A stretch of 64,000 bases of DNA from Syngnathus acus (GCF_901709675.1 NC_051101.1:4298501-4362500); one strand, 5' to 3'. Shown: positions 38,701 to 51,516, counted from the stretch's first letter. Made by a program: numbers and translations. The notes: generated by a model from the sequence alone, not told the origin.

Positions 38701-40820
38701 ATGTTGCGTAGCTTTGAAGACTTCCCTTTTTCTTGCTCGCTGCGTGCGTCTATGTGTGTGTTCCCAGTCAGTGATGAGCCCCTGCCTCTGACACGATGCT
38801 GCTCTGTTAAGGTCAAGCCCTACAGAATGTCAGGGATGATGACACGCATTGAAAGGTTTCATCTAATCCTCCCATTTCCTCTTCCCTTGTATCCCTCCAA
38901 CCGGACCACCGCTCCCTCCATCGCCGTTCACTCATAAGACAGACATACAGCATCCTTCACCAACTGTCTGCGTCAAGACTCATTGTGAGTGTTTGTCGGC
39001 CTGTGTATAAATAGTGTCAAGGCAGAGCATCCCACTTGTGAAGCCAAATCAGAAATGCTTGCAGCCCCTTTCTATTAGTCAGCATGTTTGAGCCCGTCTC
39101 ATAACGATGCTGCCCAATACTTTTGACGCACTTCTTTCTCACTATATTCAAAGTATTATGCTAAGTATAACTGAATGCATTCAAATATTCCTTAGCATAC
39201 ATGGATTATTCCAAGAAGGTTGATTTATTATTCTGAGTTTTTCCTCCAACCATTGAAAGGTACGTTAGCATTTCCTAAATTAGCAATCACGTCGAGACCA
39301 ACAGCAAACTCCATTGGCATCTGAAAGATGGCCACAGCATAGTCTCAAACATCTGTCATCTACTTTGGTCCAGTTGCTTTGTACTGTGGTCAAAGTAAAG
39401 AAATATTGCTCGCAGCTCAAGATGTCTGGTTTCCTCTGCACTTGCTCAAGCTGTCATTTATCCTCTCACCTCTGTGGATTGCGTCTGGAACAGTGGAAGG
39501 CTGGTGGAGATGGCAAGAGCAGAGGGAAAGGGGGGAAATGAAGGATTATATGAAGAAGCAGCAGCACTTGACGGTAACTGGTTGAGATTAGTGCCTTAGG
39601 GGTACAGCAGAGGCTGTGATTTTGATACTGCGCCCCCAGCTAAACGCTGAAGGCCGCCTTGCCTGGAGGAGTCTGCCTTCACCCATAGGCAGTCAAAGAT
39701 TGTTTTCTTACCATCTCCTCCTCCTCCGCACCCCCACAGACACCTGTCATCTCCAATGTCAAAATTCCACTCGGAAAGGAAAAGACAATGCAGAAAATAA
39801 ACAAAAGAACCATGCTTTTTGTTTTAAATGGCACACTGCATACAGATGTGTGAGGCAGAAGCTCGCAGGAGCTTGAATCAATTCAAGTCACCACAAACAC
39901 TGCTCTGATGGGCGAAAAAGGATTATTCTAATGTGAAGATAAAACGGTGAGAGCATTTAACTTTACAATTCTAGTGCCCAAAATTAGTACCCTTCTAAAA
40001 TCATCGTTATAGCGGTAACACAAAGCATTAGGATTTATTTTGAATATCATATCAGTATGTACTTGCACACTAAAAGCGATTAACCTCCAAAACTAATTTT
40101 CAAGGTATTTTATTGTCTTTTAATGTGAAAAATATTGCTGTTACCTCGGCGATCATCAGCTGTTTTGTAGCACAGTAACATATTCAGCACGTCGGACGTC
40201 TTCTTCGTCTTGATAACTACAATACTACTTCAAGTTTCGATTCGCAATTGAACTGATTAACAAAATTTGATGGTTTGGTCCCATCGTTTTAGCGACAAAC
40301 AAAGCAGGTGTTTCCCATTTTTTCCCTTTTTAGTTAACGCCTCACTCACCCTGAGTTCAGACAGTTAATCCTTTGATTCTGGCTGAACGGAGGTCTCGTG
40401 AGGCCTGCTGATGTCTTACGCTGAACAAATTAAAAGACCTCAGGGGTGTTCAACCTAAAAGCTTGTAAACTCTTCTGTTGTAAAATAACCATAATGATCT
40501 GCTATTTTGGTCTTCTCGCAGTTCCTAGTAAAAATGGAACGGACTTTTGGTGAGTGAGCTAAACTAGATAGTAAATCAAGATTTAAAGCCACCTTGAGCA
40601 AAGACAAAAACGGAAAGAAACAATTATACGATCACCGAGGTGAAATCTTCCTCGTGAATGCTCGAGTTGACGTGACATTGGCAACCTCGCCAGGCGGTGT
40701 TGTAGCAGCCAATGGGGGGCAGAGGACACAACTGAGAGTAATGGCCGCTCCATGTCATCAACCTCACACTGGTTACAACACACTGCCATGTTTGCTCTTT
40801 TTCTCCGGTTTAATTCCTTC

Positions 40821-40849
40821 TGTTTGTTTGTTTGTTTGTTTGTTTGTTG
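40821..40849 (+). repeat. (TGTT)7 microsatellite
   Basis: Seven perfect TGTT/GTTT tetranucleotide units between CCTTC and GACCTTGC. Confidence 0.95.
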
Positions 40850-43233
40850 ACCTTGCTATGTCAGCTGACCTCCCTCCATCCAGGGCCATGAAGAGAGGAG
40901 GGGGACGCTGACATTTCTGCATGGAGAAGAAACAAAACAGCATATACAAAATGGCCCCCACCCCCTCCCCTTAGATACTTTTAGCTCCAAAATATGTGCG
41001 TGCCTTGGATGTCTATGGCTGTCCTGACGGTTCTCTCCCGCCACTGCCAAAAAAGTGTCACAGCATTGTGACAACTTCAGCGACTACAGAGGCAATGGGT
41101 GACCCATGGCCGACGGAGGGGGCTGCCGAATCCCCCACCTACCCTGGAACCTGACAGATGTCATATACCTCCTCCATGGGCACCTTCTGTTTCCTGTTCA
41201 CCTTTCTCCATCCTGCAGCGTTAGGGCTCCTGTCTCTACCTCGTCAAAGTGCACACACATATAAACAGGCAAAGAGCAAGGAGGGACACCATCTTAAACC
41301 ACCGTGGGGTTTTAGTTGTTGGTATGTTTGGATTGACATTATTCGCAATGAATATTTCCCACTTAAATTAACATCTTGAGTGCACAGCTGCACCACCATA
41401 TCCTTCCAGGCAGTGTGTTTTTGATAAAAGCCTAACATTGGCTTGATGCTTCCATTTTATTCAGTTCATCTGTTTGCACGGAATCGTTTTATTTATTTAT
41501 GTGTTTCAATACTTGTTTTAATAGACAGTCTTGCGTCTGTGCTCTCTGGCATTCATAGCGCCTTCTCAAGGGTCGTTTCCTGTTATTTACTAAAGGATTT
41601 TTTACTGAGAACAGTTGGTATTTTAGTCTTAGCACACCCCACTCAAAACCTGTTTGCACAGATTTTCCCATCATCTTTCAGAGCAGTTTGACAGAAACAC
41701 TTCAAAAATATGAGATTCTGCCTCGTTCCATTGTCTTATATCAAACATGTCGCCTGGCCACTCTTTGAATAACAAGTCCAACATAGCATAAAAGCTCTCA
41801 TGGTATTAGATTTCCATAAAGCTTCTGCTGGCTGCCTCCTTGCAGACATTGTGCATCATCCACTCCAAAAGCTCTCCTCGATGGAAATGTGCAGACTAAA
41901 TCAGATCATGGCGCTAGATAATGTTCACTTCTCACTCTGAAACATTGACACGGGTACAAGGCAAAGGGGATCCTGTGACTAAACCATCAGTCATGCTGAC
42001 ATTTGGCACGGGTGATGGATATTCTAATTTCCATTTTCTATACAGGTACAAAGGATGGATGACGATTACTCGTTGGCAAGGTTATTTCAACTAAACAAAG
42101 GAGGAGGCCTCCAGCATCACTGCAAAGCAAGCAAAGTCATTTGACTGTTGAAGCTCACATTTGGGACTTGTACCGACAAAGTAAACATCAGCAATTGGAA
42201 AAAGGTGTTGCTAACACAACAATCGTCTTGGTTCCGAGGGGACCTGTAACAGGTTCGACAGTTGCTTGCTTCTAAGACGGGCCTGACACCCTCACCTCAT
42301 TTTCACACAACCTGTTTCTCACATTTTGTCATTGTCGCCACCTCCATAATTATTTCTTTAGCATACTTTCAGTGTGCTTCAAACTGCATAGACCACAATT
42401 TATTTACATCCTCCTCAGGCAGACTCCTCCAACGCTTATCCGTCAAATTCTTCAAAGACCGAGTCGTGCCAGTGATGTGTTTGATGAAATCCTTTGACAT
42501 ATCAGCGCTGTAGGCTTGTTTTGCTCTCCACAAGTTGAACTTTTTTTTTTTCTTTCTCTGCTTGGAACAAGTTTCATTATGCTGAGCTCAACTCATGCCA
42601 ACACCGCATATTATATATACACCAATTGGAGGATAAAGTACATATAGTATTGCTACTACTCTAAATGGCTAAATGTGGTGACATTATTTACGGTCCATCT
42701 CTTTTGTGAACATGTCTCTTCCTTTACACTGAACAGTCACAACATTAAGCTTATCTGAATGAAGTCCAAAACAACAGCTGCTGACTTATGATTAAGTCTG
42801 TTACAAATTGAAAGTGAGAGTATATTTGTAAACAACATAATAATAATAATGATGTTCATCAACGTGAACATTAAATATCTTTTGTATTTGTAGTGTATTC
42901 AATTGAATATGGGGTTTGTAGCTACATGAGAGTAAATTTGTTAGACATAACTCTTGCTATAATGCAATGCAGTGAACTGATGCAAACGTAAGAATCGTTC
43001 AATTAATACCACACTGACAAAGTCAATTACAACATTTTTCTTTTGATAGAGCTACGGATTTGTCTGTGGTCTAATGTTGTGGTGTGTTTGTGCATGATTA
43101 ATAGTAAAGTGGTGAAAGTTTGCTAGTGTTAGCGAACGTGGCAAATGTTGCTTTTTTTTGGCAGCATTTATTTAGGGTCACAAAAGGTTGCAAAGACATT
43201 CGCTAGACATTCCCAGAAATTTTTAAAAGTCAC

Positions 43234-43358
43234 ATTTTTTCTTGTTGCCATGTTTCAAAATTTATTGCATGAACACATCTTGCAACCTTGAATGAACCCT
43301 GATAAAAAAAACAACACCACGTGTGCAAACCTTCACCGCTCAGTGAGATACGGGCTTA
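43234..43358 (+). repeat. Copy A of an unnamed dispersed repeat
   Basis: Shares TTGCAACCTTGAATGAACCC plus TGA with copy B (59013 onward) at 21 of 23 positions, and GCTCAGTGAGATACGGGCTT plus A with copy B at 20 of 21. The middle differs in length and sequence. It is preceded, as in the other copies, by a T-rich stretch ending TCTTGT. Lies in the znf407-zadh2 intergenic DNA. Confidence 0.65.
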
Positions 43359-43674
43359 GAACAGATTTGTGATTTGGTGTAACATTGTATCCTGATTTAT
43401 AGGTGCTAACTGCACTTAGCTCCTCTGCAGGACAATGGACACAAAGCATTTCCTTTGTGATTTTCAGTTCATCCTTTCACAGCTGACACCGGACAAGAGC
43501 ATTCATAAAGCATCCAGCACTTGAGACTTTTCATAGAACTGAGATCTCTCTTCCACCTCTGTCCTTCTGCCTCTCTCTCACTATCACACTTTATCTCTCA
43601 CTCTCCATCCACCCCCCACCTCCTGTGTCCAAAGCTGTCCACCCTGCCATCTGTCATGTAATGTTTATGAGCCT

Positions 43675-44000
43675 TTTTGCTTTTGTGTCTTGATGACCAC
43701 TGTCACAGAGAGATACCCATTACCGATGCGGCCCTGATGAACGATGTTACCCAGACGCGTAGCTGACACCCTTGTGTCCTTGGCCGCAGAGAACGCTGTC
43801 TGGCTAGCCTTCTCGGCCAGTAAAGAATGAGGACAGGGGGACCTAGGGGAACGACTGAGGACCTGTCCGTTATCCTGTCGACAGGATGCTCATATTTCCC
43901 TTTTCTTCCCAGCGCCGTCTCTCATTTCCTCTTATCCGGCCAATGAAACTCCAGGGCTGGTCAGCAAGGCAACAGCGATGATGCCGTCATTAATCGTAAA
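43675..44000. promoter_or_regulatory. Candidate conserved non-coding element
   Basis: Repeat-free, GC-balanced block including ACAGAGAGATACCCATTACC, CCTGTCGACAGGATGCTCAT (a near-palindromic CCTGTCGACAGG) and GCCGTCATTAATCGTAAAAG. Regulatory function is an inference from texture. Confidence 0.3.
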
Positions 44001-45499
44001 AGTGTTGAATAGTGTCCTTACCGCTCACCTGAATACATATCTACATCTCCACAGATGCAGTTGGGGAGCCAGACCCCCTCTAGAGGCTGCCACAAGGGTT
44101 AATATAGGTGAGAAAATGATGAATGTGCTGTGTGATTTCATCTGTTGAATTGAATTGTTTGTTTGTATGTATCTTTTTGCAGGCTGCGCAGCCACTAAAG
44201 GCAAGTTTTTATCACACTGTATTGTGTTAAATGATTCATTTACCGTGCGGTTATATATGCTATTGTTGAAACAGTGTTGTGAAAATGCTTTCGGACTTGG
44301 CCACAACCATCCTTACATCCTTGGTCTTATTTTTAGAGATTAAGAGATTTTAACACACACGGTGCACTTTTCAAGTCTATTATCACATTTATTTTACCAT
44401 ACAGTGTTTGCATGATCTCTCATGCCTATAACGTTCCGGTTAAATATTTGCCAATAAGAAAACCATATTCCACAAATACAATCCACTGATGTATTTAATT
44501 TCTGTATCATTTTTCCTCATTCGAGTTGTGGTTGATCTGGAGCCTATCCCAGCAAATTTTGGGTGAGAAGCTGGAACTTGTTGCCAGCTACTTGCAGGAC
44601 ACAGAGACAAACAAGCATTCACACTCAAATTCATTGCCACATGTTTATTTTAGAACAGGTGAACTCAAATACATATCTTTAAAAGGCCACTGGCAATTTT
44701 AATGAGTCACAGATCTGTTAGGCCACATGCGATAATATTGTAAAATTACAAATCAAACGACATTCATTCAAAACCACAAAATAAAATGTAATTTCCATTT
44801 TGATATATATTGGACTGAGTACTTGACTAAAACTGAGAGATTTGCCTCATTTTAAGCATCATTTCCTGTTTTTGTTTGCCTTCAAATAATGTGTCCATCA
44901 GTTTAGTCATTGATGCTTTCCTCCTTTCTGATTGTGAGAATAGCTTCCAAAATTTCTGAGCACTCTGTTACACTGCACCCCCAATCCCAAGCAACACCTG
45001 TTAGCCCCCGCTTTTTCCTATCCAACACCCCAATTACGGACAAACTCTGCCGCCGTTAACTACTCAATCAAGTTTATAGATGACACCTTCATTACAATTA
45101 ATCAGAGGGACTTGATGAATAACATTATTTCGCCCCTTCATTAAGACTTACACAAGTGGTGCTGCCACATATCGTAATTTATATCCCACTGCATTCTGGC
45201 GCTGATGATGGACAGAGGAACAGACATATTGCCATTTGCTCATATGCAAGTGCATGCACAAGAAGGATAAATGAGTGGGCATGAGAGTGTGGAGTACAAA
45301 AATGGCCTCAATAAACACATTCCCAATCACTCTGTCATACACAACTCAACAGCTTCTGCAGAGTTTAATAAATGACTTTAATTGGCTGTAGAGACAGGCT
45401 AGCGAAAGGAGGCTCAAATATTCCATTTTGTCTCCCTTCTTGTCTCTGTCACACACGTGCACGCACATGCAGGCACACTCTTGAATGAAGCCATCTCTT

Positions 45500-45770
45500 T
45501 ACCTTTACTCACAGTTCCTGGGTCTGCTGTGGCTAATTAGTTGAGTGGGGTTTTAGGTTTGGTAATTAGACAGAGGCAGGAGTGACGGGGGCTGTGGGAG
45601 TTGGGGAGTTGAGGGTGTCTGACTGACTTGCAGGGAAAGAAACTGGACTGTCTGGCAGCGCCAACAGCCAGCCCAACAATGTCCCTTAGGCATCTGGCGG
45701 CCCGGCCCGCACAACAGCGATGATGTCTTTGTTTCGTGCCACATGTTACAGCGGGCAAAAACCTGAATTA
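45500..45770. promoter_or_regulatory. Candidate conserved non-coding element
   Basis: Repeat-free block with GTGGCTAATTAGTTGAGTGG, GGTAATTAGACAGAGGCAGG and CTGGCAGCGCCAACAGCCAG. It carries two TAATTAG homeodomain words about 25 nt apart and a high-GC core, then an A10 tract. The open frames on the minus strand here show no domain. Position is about 3 kb beyond the zadh2 3' end. Confidence 0.35.
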
Positions 45771-46486
45771 AAAAAAAAAAGCAAATTCATAATGAAGAGA
45801 GACAGAACATCTTGTTTTTGAATTGGACACTATCACCTGGAATGGTAAATTTTAAAATAATTGATTTATCTGTCTTGTATAAGGGTACCAGACTAGTTTT
45901 GATACAACTAGCAAGTTGTTTCTATTACTATATAAACGTTACACAATGAATCTATCGTTATGTATATTCTTATTACAAGACATACGTATATGTATATCCA
46001 AAGTTTCCTGTTTTAACTGACCCCAAGAATTAGAACAACATTTATGTTAGTGCGATTGCACTTGTGCAGTGTTTCTAATAGTGTTGCCTTGTTTTTAAAT
46101 ACAGCTGTTTTTTAATACAAATTATAAAACTTACAGTATTGCAGCATAATGCAGTGAAGTACTACATCACATTCTCTATATTTAATATTTATTAGCATTT
46201 TGGGTAGAATTCTTGCAGTTTAAGTGTTATTATTTTTTTCCCAATGTGTTTCAATAGTCAACACCTTTATGTCAAATTTGGCAAGCCGTGGGCCAGGCTG
46301 GTCCTTGACCCTGCTAATAGATCCCGTCTACTGTACAGTAACTTGAAAGCTGTTTAAAAAGATTGGATGGATTGATCCAGGATGCAAAAGACATATTTAC
46401 CAAAAAAATATATTATAGTCAAAGAGAGCAAGCTATTTTCAACAATTTAGACTGATCAGTCATCTGTAAAAATAAAAAAAAACGCG

Positions 46487-46490
<4 letters not shown>

Positions 46491-46545
<55 letters not shown>
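46491..46545 (+). repeat. (CA)n microsatellite
   Basis: About 27 perfect CA dinucleotides, preceded by AAACGCGCACG and followed by GCTATTTGTC. Confidence 0.95.
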
Positions 46546-46548
<3 letters not shown>

Positions 46549-46675
46549 ATTTGTCAAGTGCAAAATAAATTTAAAAAATGTCACTAAATGTTGCGTAATG
46601 AACTATAAGGACATTTTCACTATAATTATACTTTGTTTTAAAAAAATGTAATGTTAGTTATATTTTTTAAACACT

Positions 46676-46826
46676 TACCGTAATTTTCGGACTATAAGTC
46701 GCGTTTTTTTTCATAGTTTGGGTGGGGGGGCGACTTATACTCAGGAGCGACTTATATACATATATATGGTTTTTTTTCACTTTTTTGGGCATTTTATGGC
46801 TGGTGCGACTTATACTCCGGTGGGTA
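46676..46826 (+). repeat. 'CGGACTATAAGTCGC' dispersed repeat, one-ended
   Basis: Begins TACCGTAATTTTCGGACTAT and AAGTCGCG, then has three GCGACTTATA words (about 46730, 46748 and 46805). This is the familiar left end of a teleost repeat. The expected inverted right end ('gcgacttatagtccgaaaattacggt') is missing, so the copy is truncated. It shares its left end with the fragment at 11711. Confidence 0.7.
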
Positions 46827-47084
46827 TTTTATTTTAAAGACTCTTTCAATTAGTGTTTTTGTGAATTCTCATTAGCTATAATGAACTTAATTCTTCTATG
46901 GGTAGTAGCACAAAATTTATAAGTGAGACAACTCATGGAATCAATAAACACAGCTTCACCATTGTACCAAAACTCTCTTAAAAAGATTATTGCAGTCTTT
47001 AATGTCTTGTTTACTCCCAGCAGTTCCAGGTTACTTCCCGATGTAGCCAGTAAGAAACCTCTTTCTGCAACACAATCCAATTAA

Positions 47085-47330
47085 ATAAAGAGTGTTGTCT
47101 CTCCAGGTTCCCGTGTTCTCTAATTGGGGCTGTGACTGCTCACTAATCAGCCGAGGTACAGGTGGGCCCTGGAGGACGCAAAGACAAGGCTTCTCCTGTT
47201 AATTGAAGAGTTGCTAAACCTGGCCTCCTCATTGCCATGCAACATAGATGCAAACAGCAGCCAAGCATGCTAAATTTATCTAAACATCCATGTGCATCGC
47301 CATCATCTCCCCTCTCACCTTTTGTCGCTG
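47085..47330. promoter_or_regulatory. Candidate conserved non-coding element
   Basis: Repeat-free block including GTTCTCTAATTGGGGCTGTG, TGCTCACTAATCAGCCGAGG, CCTGTTAATTGAAGAGTTGC and GCCATGCAACATAGATGCAA. Three homeodomain-like cores within 120 nt and a clean composition make it one of the better enhancer candidates here. It lies about 1.2 kb beyond the zadh2 poly(A) region. Confidence 0.4.
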
Positions 47331-48490
47331 TTTTTTTTTATTATTCCATAATGCTGAAACAACAGGTGTGTTGCTGAGGTGAGTGTGATAATTAAACGAT
47401 CACCCGCTTGTGTTTTTGATCAACTTATTCGGTTTCACTTGCACCTTAATTATACACTTTACCCCAGTAAGAAGAGATCAACTTTGAATTGATAATTATG
47501 CATGTACCTGTAAATGTTCTTAGAGTTCCAGGAAGCAACAATTGCAATGCCTAATTTGAATGTTTCCCCCTGATTTACTCCACAGAGTTTGGCTGGGTGT
47601 GTTTGTGATTTCCTGTCCCATCTGGTGAAGTTAGCCACCGTGCGTGCTGGGTCACACCTGTATAGTATGTCACACTGGGTTGGACTGTGAGCGGCCACCT
47701 GGATGAGGAAATAACATGTCGGTGGTATATTAAGGCTACAGCTATCTTCTGTCGTTTCATTTCCTTTTATTTTTAAATTCTTTAGAAAAAGGCTCTAAAA
47801 CTTTTTAAAAGTCTCCAAGTGTGACCTAATTACATTTGAAAATAGATAGGCCCCTCATGCAGAATTAGCACCCGGAATGTTTGCTTTATTGCCATAAAGG
47901 ATACAAATGACAAATATCAAAGTGTAAGTAGGGCACAGTAACATATTTTTCTTTTGCGGGGGGGTATTATTGCAGTAAAAACAGCAATTTCAAGTTTGAC
48001 TACTAGTTAAATTGACACTTTTTTGTTATTACGTGCAGCTTTGGGGCATGTGAAGGCAAAGATTGATTGTTTGGATTGTGTTTCTGTCAGCTACACGGGC
48101 AATAAAATATCAGGCATACCTGGAGCAGTATTCACTTTTGACATATCCACGTAAGCCCCTAAAAGACAAACAATGAAGTCTATAAAACATTTATGGTGGA
48201 TGAAGTGCTGGAGAGTGCTAAAAGGTAGCGGAGTGAAGGCATCTGGTCTGAAATGAGTGAAAGTGGGTCTGAACATTAAACACTGGGATCATTTTGCAGC
48301 GGCACCTGAAATAGAAGTTTAGGCAAGCTTTTTAAATGCAAATTAATTTCTTTTTTTTTCTGATGTTGGATTCTGATTGTGCAAAGTAATATCTTGCAAC
48401 TGACCAAACACTTCAAATTGCAATAAGTTTTTTTATTTGGCATTACAAAATTATGCATACATATGTATCACAGGTGTTTTGCATAGCTGA

Positions 48491-48496
48491 TTTATT
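48491..48496 (-). terminator. zadh2: Poly(A) signal AATAAA of zadh2
   Basis: TTTATT on the plus strand reads AATAAA on the minus strand, about 100 nt past the zadh2 stop. A second AATAAA occurs at 48432-48437, so a longer 3' end is possible. Confidence 0.55.
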
Positions 48497-48596
48497 AATT
48501 TGGCAAAAAAGCCATTGCCAGTTTTGCTCATTACAGGCCATACTTGCATTGTGGATGATTTGAAAGTAAAAGTAGAATCTTTCTGGCAAAAAACAT

Positions 48597-49527
48597 TTAC
48601 AGTTTACTATTTGAATTACAGGGAGGTGCCACTTCGACCAGCACCTTCCCGAGGTTCTTTCCTGCATACATGTAGTCCACTGCTCGGAAGACTGACTCCA
48701 GGCCGACAAACCTCCCTTCTTGGGCCAAATCCCCATAATCCACCTCGCACGTGAGCTTGCCCATAGCAAACATCTGCATCATACGAGTCAGAGCCTCCCT
48801 GTAGTCGCTGATGAAATGAGGAAGGAAGAATCCTCGAATGCTTGCTGACTTCTGGAGAAGCTTGACGGGTAGAGTTGACCCTCTGAATTGGGGAATTCCT
48901 GATGCAGACTGGTAACCTGAGATGAAGCCAATGACTATTAGTCGGCCTTTTTTAGCCAAACAGTTAATTGCCAGTTCAAAAGTGCTGCCCCCAACTGATT
49001 CATAAACCACGTCAATGCCTTGTGGGTACTCTGTCTTCAAGGTCTTGGCCAAATCCTCCGCTTTGTAGTTAATTGGCCTGTCGCACCCAATAGACCTAAG
49101 GAAACCTGCTTTCTCATTGGACGAGCAGGTCCCGATCACATGACAGCCGGCCTGTTTGGCAAACTGCACCGCAAACTGTCCCGTTCCTCCCGCAGCCGCA
49201 GTGACGAGAACTGTCTCGCCCTTGGCCAGGTCCCCTAGACGCTTCAAGGCAATGTAGGCGGTAGCGCCGCTGACGAGCAGGGTGAGGAACTCGGGCTTTG
49301 CCGAAGGGACAGGCACACTTTCCTTGGCGGGAACCACGGTGTACTCAGCGAAGGCGCCGCTGCTGAAGTAGGCCACTGTGTCCCCGACAGTGCAGCGGGA
49401 GCTGGCGCTGAGACCGAGGCCGACAACCTCACCGATACCCTCAAATCCGGCATCGAAGGGAGGTTGCACGGTCGGGTCATAACGGCCTGCTGAATAATTA
49501 ATATCAGAGGCGTTGATCCCCACAAAG
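48597..49527 (-). CDS. zadh2: zadh2/ptgr3 coding exon 2 (prostaglandin reductase 3, main part)
   Basis: Encodes residues 97 (part) to 406 of a medium-chain dehydrogenase/reductase of the zinc-alcohol-dehydrogenase-domain-containing 2 type. This NADPH-dependent enzyme reduces 15-keto-prostaglandins. The acceptor CATTGTCTTTCAG (minus strand) precedes C at 49527, which completes an Arg codon split across the intron. GroES-like N-terminal motifs appear first ([26 protein letters not shown]). The nucleotide-binding Rossmann signature AAGGTGQ follows at residues 208-214, then GCDRPINY and DVVYESVGG. The stop is TAA at 48597-48599, directly after SKL, a canonical type-1 peroxisomal targeting signal. 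No zinc-binding cysteines of the classical ADH type are evident, as expected for this branch. The frame is intact, so the gene appears functional. Confidence 0.95.
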
Positions 49528-51226
49528 CTGAAAGACAATGGGGGAAAAAAAAAAACTCATTTAGGATGAAAGATGAGACAAAACCGTCAATACGTTGATC
49601 CGTCTAGATACTTCTGTACTTGGATTTGTTCTAGTAACAATCCGCTTTTTCTTTTGAAAAGAGCTGCAATCTCCACTGACAGGAAATTCTTGTATGACAA
49701 CACAATGCTTGATATCATGAATCATTGCCTTCAGACACCCATAACAGACTGCATTTTCAAAACCATACATAGTTGGGTCAACACAAAGATGACTCTTCAT
49801 CATCTGCAACATGATGGAAAGAAACATGTGAAATGGAGGAGTTGAATAAATAAACGGTCTTACTGTCTTTTAGATCAGCATTTAGGTCTCATTACAGTGC
49901 ATAGAAAGTATGCTGCTAATACTTCCTCAGGCTAGGGATGGGTCAAAGTGATTGAATAACTTGATTGCAAATTCAAAATAAAACTAGTACCACAGACAAA
50001 ACGGAAAATACAGAGGAGACATGGGGTCAAATAAATACGTGTGGTACTGACTTTCCAATCTATTTAAAAGTAAGATCAATTGTACAGCCTTAATCATGTC
50101 TCCCACGGCTAGATTTTCACCTATACTTGGATAATCTTACTTCACTTTAAAAGTTAAATTAAACATCTTGTTTTGATTTCATACGGAATTGTAGGCAATT
50201 ATCCTGATAAAGGTGGAAATGTCAAAATGAAACCTGACAAATGATACACTTCCATTATTGCCTCAGATTGCTGCTATGCAAGTTTTTATTTGTGTGCAAA
50301 TATTCTCAATGTGTATTACATAATTATTGGACAAGTCGTATTTCTGCCAGATTCATATTTGTGGCGGCTAAGACCAGTGTATTAATATTTGCTGAAAAAG
50401 CCTTGATGTGCTTTTTAGTCCGTTTGCTGAAATTAAACCATCTGCGATACAGAACTGTAACGCCGACGTGATCAACAACCGCAAAGTATCTGATGGTCAA
50501 AGGTCTTAGTTTACAAGCAAATAATCACAATCCTGTAGGCTATAATATGATCTTCACTCAGCCTGGTGCAAAACTACAATTTACTGGGCCGTAAATGTCA
50601 CAATATAAAACCTAAGCGGACTATGAAAGGTGTGTTTCACATAAAACCTCTGGTCAAGCATGCATATCGAATAAAAAGCATATTGTATTTTAAAATATTG
50701 CTTTCAGTAGGATTTATAGTAACTTAAAACTCTTACGTTTAATCCTAACCTCTTAATAACCAGATAGTTAGGAATTGCGATTAAATCGCCTAGAAGTACA
50801 GTGGCCAGTATTCTGCTCCTTTGAATAGTTGAAAAGACAGTGCTGCACGTCTCCTCCATCATCACATGTGCAGGTGCCAGTGGACCCCCATGACTTTGTA
50901 TTCGCAGGTTGGTGACGTAGACAAACATGAAGACAGAGAGGGAGGGAGAGGGAGAAAGAGAGGGGGAGATGCCGAGATGGATTGATAGACAAATGCAGAG
51001 AGGGCGGAACTTGGAATTACAGTACAGCTCTTATTCCTCACGTATTTTGCCATCTTATGATGTGGATGATTGCTGCTTCTGGTGGACATGGCTGCATGAA
51101 ACGAGGCAAGTGGGGCTAAAGCCGATTCTTTTATTTACAACTTGCAAACACATCAGAATAACACACACATAGTGAGAGAACACGATTGTGGTCTGGTTTG
51201 AAAACGTTCAGAAAATGACAACTTAC
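49528..51226 (-). other. zadh2: zadh2 intron
   Basis: A single 1.7-kb intron separates the two coding exons. The minus-strand donor reads CG|GTAAGTTG at 51227/51226 and the acceptor is TTTCAG just before 49527. The intron is phase 2. A purine-rich patch (GAGAGGGAGGGAGAGGGAGA) lies at about 50936-50970. No gene or clear transposon was seen inside. Confidence 0.85.
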
Positions 51227-51516
51227 CGATTTCTGACGAGCAAGTCTGCGTCTGCGGGTGTCGGAACCGGAACAGTTTGCACCGAGGCGGCCTCTCTAAA
51301 ATTTGGGCTCAGCTTGTTTACGACCACCTTTTTCATACTGCTCGCTATGGAGGATCCTTTAAAATCAATGAAGTGAGCCGAGTAGGACATATCGATGATG
51401 GGGCGCCTCGGAACCGGAAGAAGTCCAGAAAGTAAGTCGTTGCCTTTTCTTCTCGAACCGACGAGTGAAAACAAAAACGCCTTCCGAGCACTTTTTGTCC
51501 ACATCGCGATGGACAT
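51227..51516 (-). CDS. zadh2: zadh2/ptgr3 coding exon 1 (N-terminus)
   Basis: Encodes residues 1-96 plus two bases of codon 97. The ATG at 51516-51514 is the first in frame: an in-frame TAG lies three codons upstream. A second ATG follows at codon 5. The block IIDMSYSAHFIDF (residues 40-52) and LSPNFREA align with the known start of vertebrate ZADH2. Because conservation begins before Met43, initiation upstream of Met43 is favoured. The resulting protein is 406 residues, about 30 longer than mammalian ZADH2 (377). The extra N-terminus is basic (K8, R11, K12, R22, R23, K24), free of acidic residues until D27, and could act as a mitochondrial presequence. That would give dual targeting together with the C-terminal SKL. 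Confidence 0.88.

Larger units (their letters stand above)
32106..48490. other. Intergenic DNA, distal part up to the zadh2 3' end
   Basis: No supported gene across about 16 kb. It includes microsatellites (35255-35283, 38639-38699, 40821-40849, 46491-46545), SINE-like fragments at 34885-34975 and 44525-44635, one copy of the unnamed repeat at 43234-43358, and a 'cggactataagtcgc' repeat at 46676-46826. Low-repeat blocks at about 33770-34130, 41800-41960, 43675-44000, 45500-45770 and 47085-47330 look like conserved non-coding DNA. Confidence 0.55.

Noticed and set aside
38610-38937. Cys-Val or His-Thr repeat proteins on both strands
   Set aside because: Pure translation of the (GT)30 microsatellite.
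40583-41074. Several overlapping 60-105-codon frames
   Set aside because: Open on both strands around a TGTT repeat and GC-rich segment; no recognisable product.
49020-49525. Frames within zadh2 exon 2 on other frames or strand
   Set aside because: Shadows of the real zadh2 coding sequence.
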